From Inia geoffrensis (lineage: Eukaryota; Chordata; Mammalia; Artiodactyla; Iniidae): a stretch of 64,000 nt of DNA. The notes under the pieces are model-generated. The model searched no databases and was not told the origin of the DNA. It saw nothing but the letters and a program-made list of their open reading frames with translations. The DNA lies in contig CM070903.1 in the NCBI GenBank assembly GCA_036417435.1, forward strand, positions 90,665,001-90,729,000, written 5' to 3'. The first letter of the stretch is position 1, and every line of letters starts with the position of its first letter. Below are positions 1-10,874 of this stretch, in pieces. The position numbers and the translations under genes are program-made.

Positions 1-227
1 CATTGTTACTAGGACAGAACATATACTTTAAAAACTCTTTAAGAAATTTAAGATTATACTGTAAGAAATCTTTAATGCATATAGCTATATGCATTTTGTT
101 CCATGCTATAAATATTTGCACTAAATGCTACTAAGGCCAGAAACCCAGGAAGAAACAAATACAGTCTCATGCATCATTCCAGTGTCTTCATTCAAACAGT
201 TGGATCCCTAAGTGAACAGTTACTGGC
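1..227. other. AT-rich unassigned sequence
   Basis: No gene, splice-paired exon or recognised repeat was seen here. Confidence 0.4.
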
Positions 228-640
228 ACTTTACTTATTCACTCAGCAATTCATATAGGCACTGGGCTGGTAGCTAAGAATACAGTGATGAGCAAAAAAG
301 ACATGATCCAGGGGGCAGGCGTCTAGTAGTCTCAAAAAGGAAATGTAGTCATCAAACTGTAATACAAATAAATATATGGTTACAAACCGTAGTGAGCACT
401 GTGCAGGAAATGCATACAGCATTCTGGGCCGTAAGTTATGCAGTGAGTCAGGGGAGATCTATCGGATCAGGTGAAATTTGAATGGACACCTGAAAATGAC
501 AAAACAATAACTAAGGGTGGGAGTTAGTGTAGGAGAAGAGGCTGTTCTAGACATAGAGAAAAGCGTGTAAAGGTCTATGAAGCAAAACTGGGCATGAATT
601 TCAGTTCAAAGCACTGGAAGGGGACGTGTACAACTGGAGC
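228..640 (-). repeat. L2-like LINE fragment
   Basis: The start resembles an inverted L2 3' end: an attcactcagcaattcat stretch, then 'ggcactgggctggtagctaagaatac', here cited only as a pattern of decayed L2. The later part (gtgagcactgtgcaggaaatg, then tgaatggacacctgaaaatg) fits sequence often found next to L2 ends. Heavily decayed; limits approximate. Confidence 0.45.
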
Positions 641-1175
641 TGACAGCAAGGAGAGTGAGACCACCGTGGACTCTTAGAGGTAGCTGGCACTACCCCTGGG
701 CCCTGTGGACATGCATGGGAAGGAGGCCTTGCCGAGTCCTCTCCCCAACTCTGGAGAGCTGGCAGGTCAGTAACAACTTGCAACAGAATACCAAGAACAG
801 AAATTGCGTTCTGAGAGGATAGGTAGTGCAGAAAATCTACCTGAAACTGTAAAAAGCAAGGATATCAAGAGAGAAACCCAAGCCAAAGTACTTGTGGGAA
901 AGCCAGAAATTAGGAGTCCAGACACCAAATCATCAGCACCAAAGACAAGGTGGATGTTTAAATAAAGACATCAGATTGAACATATACATTCACCTATCCT
1001 TTCTCTCCCAAATTCCATAGCCTACGAAAAATTTTTTTCAATTTTTACTTATAAAGAATAATTGTGCTGAAAAACAAACAAAAAATGTACCATCACCTGA
1101 CCAGAAATTTGAGGAAGACACAAAGCAGATGGGAAATTGAAAGGAAATAAGAGACAATAAAATAAGAACAAATAG
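641..1175. other. Unassigned intergenic sequence
   Basis: Holds a moderately GC-rich patch at about 650-780 and AT-rich sequence after it. No supported gene; the 60-codon reverse frame at 601-783 has no recognisable domain. Confidence 0.4.
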
Positions 1176-1378
1176 GGGTTTCCCTGGTGGCGCAGTGTTT
1201 GAGAGTCCGCCTGCCGATGCAGGGGACGCGGGTTCGTGCCCCGGTCCAGGAAGATCCCACATGCCGCGGACCGGCTGGGCCTGTGGGCCATGGCCGCTCA
1301 GCCTGCGCGTCCAGAGCCTGTGCTCCGCAACGGGAGAGACCACGACAGTGAGAGTCCCGTGTACTGCCAAAAAAAAAC
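1176..1378 (+). repeat. Short-form CHR SINE
   Basis: The tRNA-derived head starts at the ggtttccctggtgg motif, has an A-box-like region (tggtggcgcagtg) and a B-box-like ggttcgtgcc, and ends in a short A-run at about 1369. The A-run is impure, so the copy is somewhat older than its neighbours. Confidence 0.9.
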
Positions 1379-2054
1379 CCAAATAAAAACCTCGCCCAGC
1401 CTAAAACACAAACAGGTGAGAAGTACTTGAGTAAATTCATATTTTATAAGCAAAAATTGTTTATAATCAAAATTACCATTGAAAGGGGCTATATTTTTAC
1501 TGCATCCTTTTACATATTTATAATGTAGTGCATTATGCGTGTATTAGTTGAATAGTTTCAGGAGGCCAGGGCCTGCTAGCAGGGCAGGACACCTGGGAAA
1601 ACAGCCCTGGGCAATTGATCTCCAATTCATCCATTCTTACAGTAAGCGCTCAGGAATGTGCCAGGGTGGTCATGAATTAGTTTGCATCTGGTGAACATTA
1701 GAAACATAACCAAAGTCTCCAGAACAGTTAAAAGTGATCAAGAGTGAGTAAAAACCTCTGAGCAATAGCAAGAAAGATTTCTTAAAAGCACTTGAGTTCT
1801 CTCTGTCAACAGATGATGCTACCAGGCAAGACACCCTTGTGGGAGATGACAGACAGGTAAATTTCCCCTCCAACAGGGAGATTGCGATTGTGCTTTCTGC
1901 CCTGCAGAGCTGTCGGGATATAGCAGCTTATATCTTTTCTATTTCCATTTAAGGAAGTTGTATTATATACCTGAAACTTTACTCTCTTCCAGTCAACACA
2001 AGCATCCTTATAAAAACTGTACAGCTACCTATTTCTTAAAAAATGAATAAATAA
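1379..2054. other. Unassigned intergenic sequence
   Basis: AT-rich with a short GC-richer patch at about 1560-1610. No gene or repeat recognised. Confidence 0.4.
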
Positions 2055-2266
2055 GGGCTTCCCTGGTGGCGCAGTGGTTGAGAGTCCGCCTGCTGATGCA
2101 GCGGACATGGGTTCGTGCCCCCGTCCAGGAGGATCCCACGTGCCACCGAGCGGCTGGGCCTGTGAGCCATGGCCACTGAGCCTGCGCGTCCGGAGCCTGT
2201 GTTCTGCAGCAGGAGAGGCCACAACAGTGAGAGGCCCATGTACCGCAAAAAAAAAAAAAAAAAAAA
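2055..2266 (+). repeat. Short-form CHR SINE
   Basis: Full-length copy with a 20-bp A tail. The sequence gaataaata flanks it on both sides (2045-2053 and 2267-2275), consistent with a target-site duplication. Confidence 0.92.
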
Positions 2267-3384
2267 GAATAAATAAAAATTATCCTTGAAAAGCCCTAGA
2301 GAATAGGCCACATTGAAAAGGCCACACTGCAGACAATCAAAGTATCTCTTAAGCATCCAGCACAAGTGATTTTCCTAAACATTGGAAAAAACTAATATTT
2401 CTTTGGTTAAACACCTGAAAAAATGCTTGGCTTACGTTTAGAAACCATACTATAAGGTACAAAGCTGTATCTTTAATCATCATTGTCATACTAAATGTGG
2501 TGAATGCTCTTACTACAAGAGGCACACGGATGCTAACTGTTATGGAAAGAATAGCAGATTTACATCTCCCACCTGAGATTTGCTCCTTCTGGGACAAAAC
2601 TGATTGAACAGAATGACAGGCAAAATCATCTGCCATATTTAAACGTTCATTTTTCCTTACGTTTCCCCTATAATGTAATTGAATTATGAAAAATTAAGTG
2701 TGACTATAACATAACTCTACCATAAAAATAAGAGCCATTTCAGATATACTCTAAGGTTAAAGGCAACAAAAATGAAAAGTAGGGTAGAGTAGCCTTGGCA
2801 CTGTTGTCAGAGCAATTCATTAAACTGTGATCTTTGGATAAGCTACATAAGTCAGAGCTTTTTCTCTTTCCCTGAAATAGTAAAGGGTAGCTACTGCTGT
2901 TTCCCCCCAAAAGCAAATAATATGCTTGCAGTGTGAGTGTGATAAGTTTTTGAACTGTGATACGTTTTGAACTGGAGAAAGAAGAGCAGTGAGGTAACTA
3001 CAAACCTCCATATTGATAGGAGAGAAAAGAAAAAAGCAAAGAAAAGAGATAAATCAGGCACTTGTCTCCAGGGCAATTTTTCAGATATTGTTCTCTAAGG
3101 TGGGTTTTCTGACACAAGAAAATCTAATTGGGACCCGAAAAGCAGTGAAGAATGCCAGATAATTTAAGATCCAAAAGAATGATAGGGAACCCTGCCACCA
3201 CATCCCAAATCAAGCTGTTCACAGACTTTTACCTAGTTACATGTCCTATTCAATCCCTAAAGAGCACTGAGAATCACTAAACATTTGTGAAAACAATTAG
3301 CAAAAATCAACCTAAGGAAAATTACTAATCAAACAAATAAGCAATCTTGTAAGTTAAAATATGTCTTTAGCAATGTTCCAGATA
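2267..3384. other. AT-rich unassigned sequence
   Basis: Nothing gene-like is visible. Reverse-strand frames at 2349-2636 and 2820-3076 are short and lack recognisable domains or splice-site pairs. Confidence 0.4.
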
Positions 3385-3880
3385 CCTATTGCTGCGTAAC
3401 AAATCACCAGCCTTGTAGTTAAACAGAACTATTTTACCATATTTCGCCATTTTGGAGTCAAGGAATTGGATAGGTCTCAGTTGGGTGATTTTTCTATTTT
3501 ATGCCATTGACTGAGGTCTCTTGGTTATACACAGCTGACAGACAAACTCATCTAGAGTTTGCAAGACAGACTGATTCACATGCTTGCTGCCTTGGTGGGA
3601 AAGCCTACAAGAATGGACTTAGTTGGAACTGCCAACCAGAGCACCTGAGTGTTGCCTCTAAACATGACAGTCTCAGGGTAGTCAAACTTCTTACCTGGTG
3701 GCTGGCTTCCCCAGAGCAAAGATTCCAAGAAACCCAAGTCGAAGTTGCAAGGAGTCTTAGGACCTAGTCTTGGAAGTTCAAGAATATCACTTCTGCCCAC
3801 ATTCTAATGATCAAGAAAAACTAGGGCAAAGCCTGACTCAAAGGTAGAGAATAAGATTCTCTCACTGGGAGGAATAGAAA
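3385..3880 (-). repeat. Old LTR-like repeat (family not assigned)
   Basis: Contains the phrase attgctgcgtaacaaatcacc near the left end and ctcagggtagtcaaacttct in the middle. Both are typical of old mammalian LTR-type repeats read on one strand. It abuts an old L1 5' region. The exact family and the limits are uncertain. Confidence 0.45.
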
Positions 3881-5165
3881 AAATATTGTGATCACGTTGA
3901 ATCTACCACAGATGGACAGTTTCCTCTTATGAACATGATGGAATAACTAGTACCAGTGAACAACTAGAAAACTGGGAAAATGTATGAAACAGCTGTTTTC
4001 AGGTATTGGACAAAAAGCATGAACGAGTATGATCTCTGATAAAAGAGAAATAAATGAAGTGACCTCAACAGTCACCTGGCTTGCTGCCTAGAGGCACTTC
4101 CCAGAAATCAGTTTGAGGAGAGAAAACCTTAGCAGAGCACAGTGATGTTGATGAGCTGAGTAGACAGAGATTGAATTGCGGGAAAGCCAAGGTGACTGAA
4201 AATTGCAGAGCAAAGTACAAAAGAAAGGAGGAAAGAAGGCAGACAAATAGTCCCAGAAATATGCTTAAGGGCCCGTTGAAACATTGGCTGAATTCTAACT
4301 TCAGAGGATAGGAATCCACCATAATGAACAAACTAAAATTATGAGAAAAGTACAACAGTAGGATAAACAACTACTGAGCAAGTACGAAGCAGAAAGGTCT
4401 TTGACCAGTTGCAAAAGAAAAATTTTAAGTTCCCAAAGCATTTGGTAGAGGTCCCCGGGGGGCCATGCATTATGAGTAGGGCTAAATTAGCCTTACAGCA
4501 GTGGTTCTCAACTGGGGGTGATTTTGTCTTCCAGGGGACATTTAGTAACATATAGAGATAGTTTCGATTGTTAAACCATTGGGAGAGTTTGCATCCAGTG
4601 GATAGAGGCCAAGGGTGCTACTAAAAATGTTACAATGCACAGGACAATCCTAATAAAAAAGAGAAAAAAAAAAAAAAGAATTATCTGCTTCCAAATGCCA
4701 GTAGTCTTGATACTGAGAAACTCTGATTAGACTAAGACTACTTTAGACCTGAACTAACAAAGTTTTAAAACAAGCTTCAAATTGGTGAAGCTGATATGGC
4801 ATTAAATACCAATTGCAATATCAATTCTAGCAATCAGTAAAAAGATATCTAGAGTCTTTAAATGAGACAACAAACTTAAAGAAAAACAAGAAAATTCAGC
4901 CTATTTTTAAATGTAATCACAATGTCCAAATTCAACTACAAATTTTCTAAACATGCAAGAAGCAAGAAAATGTAACCCATACAAATAGGAGGGGAATAGA
5001 GTCACTAGAAATGACAGACCCAGAAATTACAGAGATGATGGGCAGAGAATTTAACGCAGATATTATAAATATCATAAATATTTTCAAGGACTTTAAGGAA
5101 AATATTAACATAATGAAGAAAGAAATGGAAACTGTGAAAGAGAACTGAACTGAACTTCTGAGCAA
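3881..5165 (+). repeat. Old L1 (L1M-type) 5' region
   Basis: The right part (about 4900-5160) is recognisable as the upstream region of old mammalian L1: gacccagaaattacagagatg, then atattataaatatcataaat, then a ggactttaaggaaaatatt stretch and aagaaatggaaactgtgaaag. A MER5A-like transposon interrupts it at 4498-4735, and a retrocopy cuts it at about 5166. The L1 resumes after 6143. No ORF survives. Confidence 0.65.
4498..4735 (+). mobile_element. MER5A-like non-autonomous hAT-Charlie DNA transposon
   Basis: Starts with the terminal sequence cagtggttctcaactggggg and ends with gatactgagaaactctg, an imperfect inverted copy of the start. The inner phrases gtggatagaggccaagggtgc and acaatgcacaggacaatcc match MER5A. 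An A-rich run at 4660-4680 looks secondary. It lies inside the old L1, so it inserted after that L1. Confidence 0.85.
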
Positions 5166-5463
5166 AAATATATGTGACGGCTGGTAATGACCCTGAGCAC
5201 CGAGGAGGGACACCCAACGCAACGCCGCACGGGCTGAAAGAGCATTCCCGGGGGAGAGTCGTGGAGGGGACAACCCAGCACCCACAGAGGACAGCTTCCT
5301 GCTGGGAGGATGGCAGCGAACCATCTACCTGGAGAAGAGTGATCCACCAGGCAGTGAATGATGTGACCTCATTTTCTTCAATAAATGATTTGGCAACTGT
5401 GGTCTGTGATGTATTTAAGAGGTAAAACAGTTCAGACTTATCACCAATTCCTTTGTCACCTTG

Positions 5464-5680
5464 TTTTTTGTTTGTTTGTTTGTTTTTTGCGATACGCGGG
5501 CCTCTCACTGTTGTGGCCTCTCCCGTTGCGGAGCACAGGCTCCGGATGCGCAGGCTCAGCGGCCATGGTTCACGGGCCCAGCCGCTCCGTGGCACATGGG
5601 ATCTTCCCAGACCAGGGCATGAACCCATGTCCCCTGCATCGGCAGACGGACTCTCAACCACTGCGCCACCAGGGAAGCCC
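5464..5680 (-). repeat. Short-form CHR SINE
   Basis: Inverted copy with a T-rich (tttg)n tail on the left and the tRNA-like head at the right. A perfect 14-bp TSD, cctttgtcaccttg, occurs at 5450-5463 and 5681-5694. Confidence 0.95.
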
Positions 5681-5766
5681 CCTTTGTCACCTTGAAATCA
5701 ATGGTGGGGCCGAGGGGAAAATGGCAACTTCAAGTTGCCCAAGGGACGAATAACATGCACACTTCA

Positions 5767-6113
5767 GGGCTTCCCTGGTGGTGCAGTGGTTAAGAATCTG
5801 CCTGCCAATGCAGGGGATATGGGTTCCAGCCCTGGTCTGGGAAGATCCCACACGCCGTGGACCAACTAAGCCTGTGCGCCACGACTACTGAGCCAGTGCT
5901 CTAGAGCCCACGAGCTGCAACTACTGAGCCCACGTGCCACAACTACTGAAGTCCACGCGCCTAGAGTCCGTGCTGCATGATAAGAGAAGCCACTGCAATG
6001 AGAACCCTGTGCACCGCAACGAAGAGTAGCTCGCTGCAACTAGAGAAAGCCCGCACACAGCAACGAAGACCCAACACAGCCCAAAATTATTAATTAATTA
6101 ATTAATTTTAAAA
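5767..6113 (+). repeat. Long-form CHR SINE
   Basis: tRNA-like head followed by the repeated 'cacaactactgagcc' body and a taattaattaatt tail. A perfect 12-bp TSD, atgcacacttca, occurs at 5755-5766 and 6114-6125. Confidence 0.95.
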
Positions 6114-6143
6114 ATGCACACTTCACACCAAAAAAAAAAAAAA

Positions 6144-6560
6144 GTGAAAGTGCCACTGGATGAGTTTTAAGATTAGAAACTGCAGAAGAAATTATACCTA
6201 AAAACTACAAAACATTCTTGAGACAAATTAAAGAGGACTTACGTAAATGGAGAGATATAATGTGTTCATGGATTGATTCAAATTACAGAAAAGTCTATGC
6301 AATCTAAACGTATTTATATTTGGAGAAAGAAAATCAGTGGTTGCATGTGAACTGGAAGTGGGAAGAAGGGATTTCAAAGGTGCACGAGGAATCTATGAGT
6401 GATGGATATACTGACTTTCTTGATAGTGGTAATGGTTTCATGACTGTATACATGTTGCAAAACTTATCAAACTGTACTCATAAATATAGGCAGATTATTG
6501 AATGTTTATCATACTCCAATTAAAACTATTAAAAATTAATTTTTAAAAATTTGGCCAAAC
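6144..6560 (+). repeat. Old L1, continuation after the retrocopy
   Basis: Resumes with an L1M-like phrase (cactggatgagttttaagatt, then gaaactgcagaagaaa), jumps to an ORF2-like phrase (cctaaaaactacaaaacatt), then to an old L1 3' end (ggttgcatgtgaactgg; acttatcaaactgtactca). Most of ORF1 and ORF2 is missing. Confidence 0.6.
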
Positions 6561-7655
6561 CTTTTTTTCCACATTTGATGAAAACTATAAACCCTTATAT
6601 CCAAAAAGCTCAATAAACACCAAACACAATGACATACAGAAAATCACATCAAGTGTTTTTCACATGGAAATACACCACTCAGATCCACCTTCAAGGAAAT
6701 ATTTGTTGTCCCAACTGTGAGAGTGCTGTTAGCAAACAGCATTTAGCTTTCAGCCCCTTCAGGGGTTGCTTCAGCTGCAGAAAGCGGCCTCACCCCAGGT
6801 TACGTCCTTCAGCTGGGAGCCCATATTTGATGACTGACCTAGGCAGAGGTGTCCAGAGCTCCTGGTGAGGAAAGCTGGGCATTCATCATAGCTTGGGGTC
6901 CCCCTCTTTCCAATTCCTACTTAACCTGCCATCATTCCACAGGTGTGGAGCCCATGGGCACTCCCTCATAAACAGTGTGAACCCTAAAGGCTACCTCAGA
7001 ATCTGCTTCCCAGAGAATCCAACCTGAAATGTCAAGGCACATCATAATCAAATGGCTATAATCCAAAGGTAAAGAAAAATTCCTAAAAGCAAACAGATAA
7101 AAGACACAATACATACATAATTTTTAAAAGTCTACTGACTTCTCACTAAAAAAAAAAAAGCAAGCCATACAACTATGAAATCATTATGTTGTATACCTGA
7201 AACTAATATGTCAATTATATATTTTTTAAAATGCCAGCCAGAAGACAAGGGATCAACACCCTTAAAGTATTTAAAGAAAAAAAAATGTTCAAATGAAAAT
7301 TCTATATGCAGTGAAAATATCCTTCCAAAATTAAGGCAAAATAAAGACTTATTCAGAAAAACAGAAGAGGTACACCACCAGACCTACACTGCAAAAAAAA
7401 ATGCCAAAGGAAGTTCTTTAAGTGGAAACAAGATAATACCAGATGGGAAGGCTTGAAGAGTGGGAGAAATGATAAATAAGAGGATAGATACTACGTAAAA
7501 CTCTTGTTTTCTTCTTGTTTTTAGTTTATTTCTGTGAAAACTGATTAAAGGAAAAATAATAACATTGTACTCTGGGTTTAAAACATGTAGAACGTATGAC
7601 AACAATAGCACAAAGGACAGGAGAGAAGCAACAGAAGTGTATGGTTATAAGATTT
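6561..7655 (+). repeat. Patchwork of old L1 pieces and unassigned sequence
   Basis: About 7140-7250 resembles an L1 3' end (atcattatgttgtatacctg). About 7340-7640 resembles old L1 5'-region sequence (cagacctacactgc; ggaagttctttaagtgg; tatgacaacaatagcacaaagg). The segment 6680-7020 is GC-richer and was not assigned. No gene was seen. Confidence 0.5.
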
Positions 7656-8150
7656 GTGTAATATGTGGCAGCCAGCTTCCAAGATGCCTCTCAGTTGTCT
7701 TCACCTTCTGATATTCGTGTGATTGTGTGGCACCCTCTCACTCTGAACCAAGTGACCTGGGTGGCCAATAATTTTGTGTCACTTTTGAAGTTAAATGATG
7801 GAAGGCATTGTGGTTTCCAGCTTGTTATACTTGTTCTGAGGGAAGGTTTCCCATAACATGGGACACTCAGTCAGCCATGTAGAGTAACCCCTCTGGAAAA
7901 GAACTAAGTCGACCCACAACCATCAACGCCATCTTGCCAACTATGTGAGTGAGCCACCATGGAAGCATCTTCTCCAGCCCTAAAACAGCCTTCAGAGTCT
8001 GAGATGGTATTTTGACTGCAGTCTCAGGAGAGGTCCCAAGGCAGAAATGCTCAGTTAAGTCACTTGCAGTTTCCTGACCCACAGAAACTGTGAGAGATTT
8101 TTCTTTTAATGTCTATTGTTGTTTATAAGCCACAAAAATTCCCACTTATT
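7656..8150 (+). repeat. Old LTR-like repeat (family not assigned)
   Basis: Begins TGTGGCAGCCAGCTTCCAAG and ends with a poly(A)-signal-poor tail reading acccacagaaactgtgagag then gttgtttataagccac, a pattern typical of old mammalian solo LTRs. The canonical CA terminus is not clear. Confidence 0.5.
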
Positions 8151-8284
8151 TTATAAGTATTATGCTGATATCAAAACCAGATAAGAATATCACTCAAGGA
8201 CTTCCCTGGTGGTGCAGTGGTTAAGAATCCAGCTGCCGATGCAGGGGACACAGGTTCCTATGCAATCCCTAACAAATTACCAAT

Positions 8285-9603
8285 GGCATTTTTACAGATC
8301 TAGAACAAAAAATCTTAAAATTTGTATGGAGACACAAAAGACCCCGAATAGCCAAAGCAGTCTTGAAGGAAAAAAACGGAGCTGGAGGAATCAGACTCCC
8401 TGACTTCAGACTATACTACAAAGCTACAGTAATCAAGGAAATATGGTACTGGCACAAAAACAGAAACATAGATCAATGGAAAAAGATAGAAAGCCCAGAG
8501 ATAAACCCACGCACTTATGGTCAACTAATCTATGACAAAGGAGGCAAGGATATACAATGGAGAAAAGACCGTCTCTTCAATAAGTGGTGCTGGGAAAACT
8601 GGACAGCTACATGGAAAAGAATGAAATTAGAACACTCCCTAACACCATACACAAAAATAAACTCAAAATGGATTAGAGACCTAAATGTAAGACCGGACAC
8701 TATAAAACTCTTAGAGGAAAACATAGGCAGAACCCTCTTTGACATAAATCACAGCAAAATCTTTTTTGATCCACCTCCTAGAGTAATGGAGATAAAAACA
8801 AAAATAAACAAATGGGACCTAATGAAACTTCAAAGCTTTTGCACAGCAAAGGAAACCATAAACAAGACCAAAAGACAACCCTCAGAATGGGAGAAAATAT
8901 TTGCAAACGAATCAACAGGCAAAGGATTAATCTCCAAAATATAGAAGCAGCTCATTCAGCTCAATATTAAAGAAACAAACAACCCTATCCAAAAATGGGC
9001 AGAAGACCTAAATAGACATTTCTCCAAAGAAGACATACAGATGGCCAACAAACACATGAAAGGATGCTCCACATGACAAATTATTAGAGAAATGCAAATC
9101 AAAACTACAATGAGGTGTCAACTCACACCAGTTAGAATGGGCATCATCAGAAAATCTGCAAACAATAAATGCTGGAGAGGGTGTGGAGAAAACAGAACCC
9201 CCTTGCACTGCTGGTGGGAATGTAAATTGATACAGCCACTATGGAGAACAGTATGGAGGTTCCTTAAAAAACTAAAAATAGAATTACCATATGATCCAGC
9301 AATCCCACTACTGGGCATATACCCAGAGAAAACCATAATTCAAAAAGACACATGCACCCCAATGTTCATTGCAGCACTATTTACAATAGCCAGGTCATGG
9401 AAGCAACCTAAATGCCCATCGACAGACAAATGGATAAAGAAGATGTGGTACATATATACAATGGAATATTACTCAGCCATAAAAAGGAATGAAATTGGGT
9501 CATTTGTTGAGACGTGGATGGATCCAGAGACTGTCATACAGAGTGAAGTAAGTCAGAAAGAGAAAAATAAATATCGTATATTAACGCATATATGTGGAAC
9601 CTA
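8285..9603 (+). pseudogene. L1 ORF2 C-terminal remnant
   Basis: Frame-disrupted 3' end of the L1 ORF2 protein (endonuclease and reverse transcriptase in an intact element). The conserved late part is visible: GIRLPDF and [10 protein letters not shown] in the first open block (8363-8943), and RNEIGSFVETWMD near the end of the second (9092-9603). The first block stops at a TAG where ORF2 normally reads on; another stop lies near 9075. The endonuclease and most of the reverse-transcriptase catalytic region are absent through 5' truncation, so no activity is expected. Confidence 0.9.
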
Positions 9604-9696
9604 GAAAAATGGCACAGATGAACCAGTTTGCAAGGCAGAAATTGAGACACAGATGTAGAGAACAAATGTATGGACACCAAGGGACGAAAGTGGCAG

Positions 9697-9722
9697 TGGT
9701 GGTGGTGGTGGTGGTGGTGGTG
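9697..9722 (+). repeat. (GGT)n microsatellite in an L1 3' UTR
   Basis: About nine GGT units lie after gggacgaaagtggca. The other young L1 copy (58427-59737) has a non-expanded G-rich tract at this place, so the array probably grew from it. Confidence 0.9.
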
Positions 9723-10517
9723 TGATGAATTGGGCGATTGGGATTGACATGTATACACTGATGTGTTTAAAATTGATGACTAATAAGAACCTGCCGTATA
9801 AAAAATAAAATAAAATTCAAAAATTAAAAAAAAAAAAAAAAAAGAATCCACCTGCCAATGCAGGGGACACGAGTTCGATCCCTGGTCTGAGAAGATCCCA
9901 CATGCTGAGAATCAACTAAGCCTGTGTGCCACAACTACTGGGCCTGAGCTCCAGAGCCCGCAAGCCACAACTACTGAGCCCGCATTCCACAACTACTGAA
10001 ACCCTCGCACCTAGAACCTGTGCTCTGCAACAAGAGAAGCCAGCACGATGAGAAGCCTGCGCACCACAACGAAGACTAGCCCCTGCTCTCCGCAACTAGA
10101 GAAAGCCCATGTGCAGCAACAAAGATCCAATGCAGCCAAATTAAATTAATTAATTAATTAAAAAAAAAAAGAATATCACTCAAAAAGAAAACAGACCGAT
10201 ATCCCTCATGAACATAGATACAAAACTCATAAAGAAGTACATTTCATAATTGCAAAGAAATACATGTGGGGTTTATACCATGAATATGTTTAACAATTGA
10301 ATATGTGATTACAAAATATCTGAGAAAAGCTGTTTGATCATACCAATATATGCAAAAAAAATTTTGATAAAATCTAACACCTATTCATGATTTTAAAATA
10401 ATAATTCAATAAACTAGAATTTAGAAGTTTAGAGAGAAGGAAACTTCCTCAATTTGCTAAGGATATTTATAAAAAGCTGCAGGCAGCATTTTACTTAGTG
10501 ATAAAAGATTTAATGTT

Positions 10518-10874
10518 GGGCGTCCCTGTTGGCACAGTGGTTAAGAATCTGCCTGCCAATGCAGGGGACACGGGTTCGAGCCCTGTTCCGGGAAGATCCC
10601 ACATGCCGCAGAACAACTAAGTCCGTGCACCACAACTACTGAGCCTGCACTCTAGAGCCCATGAGCCACAACTACTGAGCCCATGTGCCACAACTACTGA
10701 AGCCCACACACCTACAGCCCATGCTCCACAACAAGAGAAGCCACTGCAATGAGAAGCCTACTCACCACAATGAAGAGTAGCCCCCGCTCACCACAACTAG
10801 AGAAAGCCCATGCACTGCAATGAAGACACAACGCAGCCAAAAATAACTAATTAAAATAAATAAATTTTTTTAAA
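10518..10874 (+). repeat. Long-form CHR SINE
   Basis: Head with gtccctgttggcacagtgg, typical body and an aattaaaataaataa tail. A 14-bp TSD, aaagatttaatgtt, lies at 10504-10517 and 10875-10888. Confidence 0.94.

Larger units (their letters stand above)
5166..6143 (+). pseudogene. Processed retrocopy fragment of an unidentified transcript
   Basis: Between two halves of an old L1 lies sequence of different composition: a CpG-containing, GC-rich left part (5170-5350), an AATAAA at about 5380, and an end with a near-AATAAA hexamer (aataac, about 5749) close before a 14-bp A-run at 6130-6143. Poly(A) with no promoter or introns suggests retrotransposition of an mRNA 3' end, 5'-truncated. Two SINEs inserted later at 5464-5680 and 5767-6113, each with a perfect TSD. 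Removing them leaves about 400 bp. Two forward frames stay open across 5174-5425 and about 5189-5356, but neither has a domain I recognise. A target-site duplication for the retrocopy itself is not clear. An uncatalogued repeat is the main alternative. Confidence 0.5.
8258..9841 (+). mobile_element. Young 5'-truncated L1 inserted in the SINE
   Basis: Holds the 3' third of ORF2, the 3' UTR and a poly(A) tail (from about 9826). The host SINE sequence at the target is duplicated on both sides over about 35 bp (8223-8257 and 9842-9876, about four mismatches). The 5' end is truncated within ORF2, as is usual for dead-on-arrival L1 copies. Confidence 0.9.
8198..10168 (+). repeat. Long-form CHR SINE interrupted by a young L1
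   Basis: The head is at 8198-8257 and the body resumes at about 9842, ending in a ttaattaattaattaa tail. The outer TSD aagaatatcactcaa is perfect at 8183-8197 and 10169-10183, which shows that both parts are one SINE. Confidence 0.93.

Noticed and set aside
1038..1440. Recurrent frames with motifs such as ADAGD and AEHRLR, seen here and at every short CHR SINE
   Set aside because: They are translations of the SINE itself and recur at all copies; not genes.
5005..5661. A 218-codon minus-strand frame
   Set aside because: Its start lies in an inverted SINE and it runs antisense through the retrocopy and old L1.
8198..8257. tRNA gene-like A and B boxes at SINE heads
   Set aside because: The boxes belong to tRNA-derived SINE promoters; there is no complete cloverleaf with acceptor stem.
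9534..9758. A histidine-run peptide on the minus strand
   Set aside because: The His run is the (GGT)n microsatellite read in reverse.
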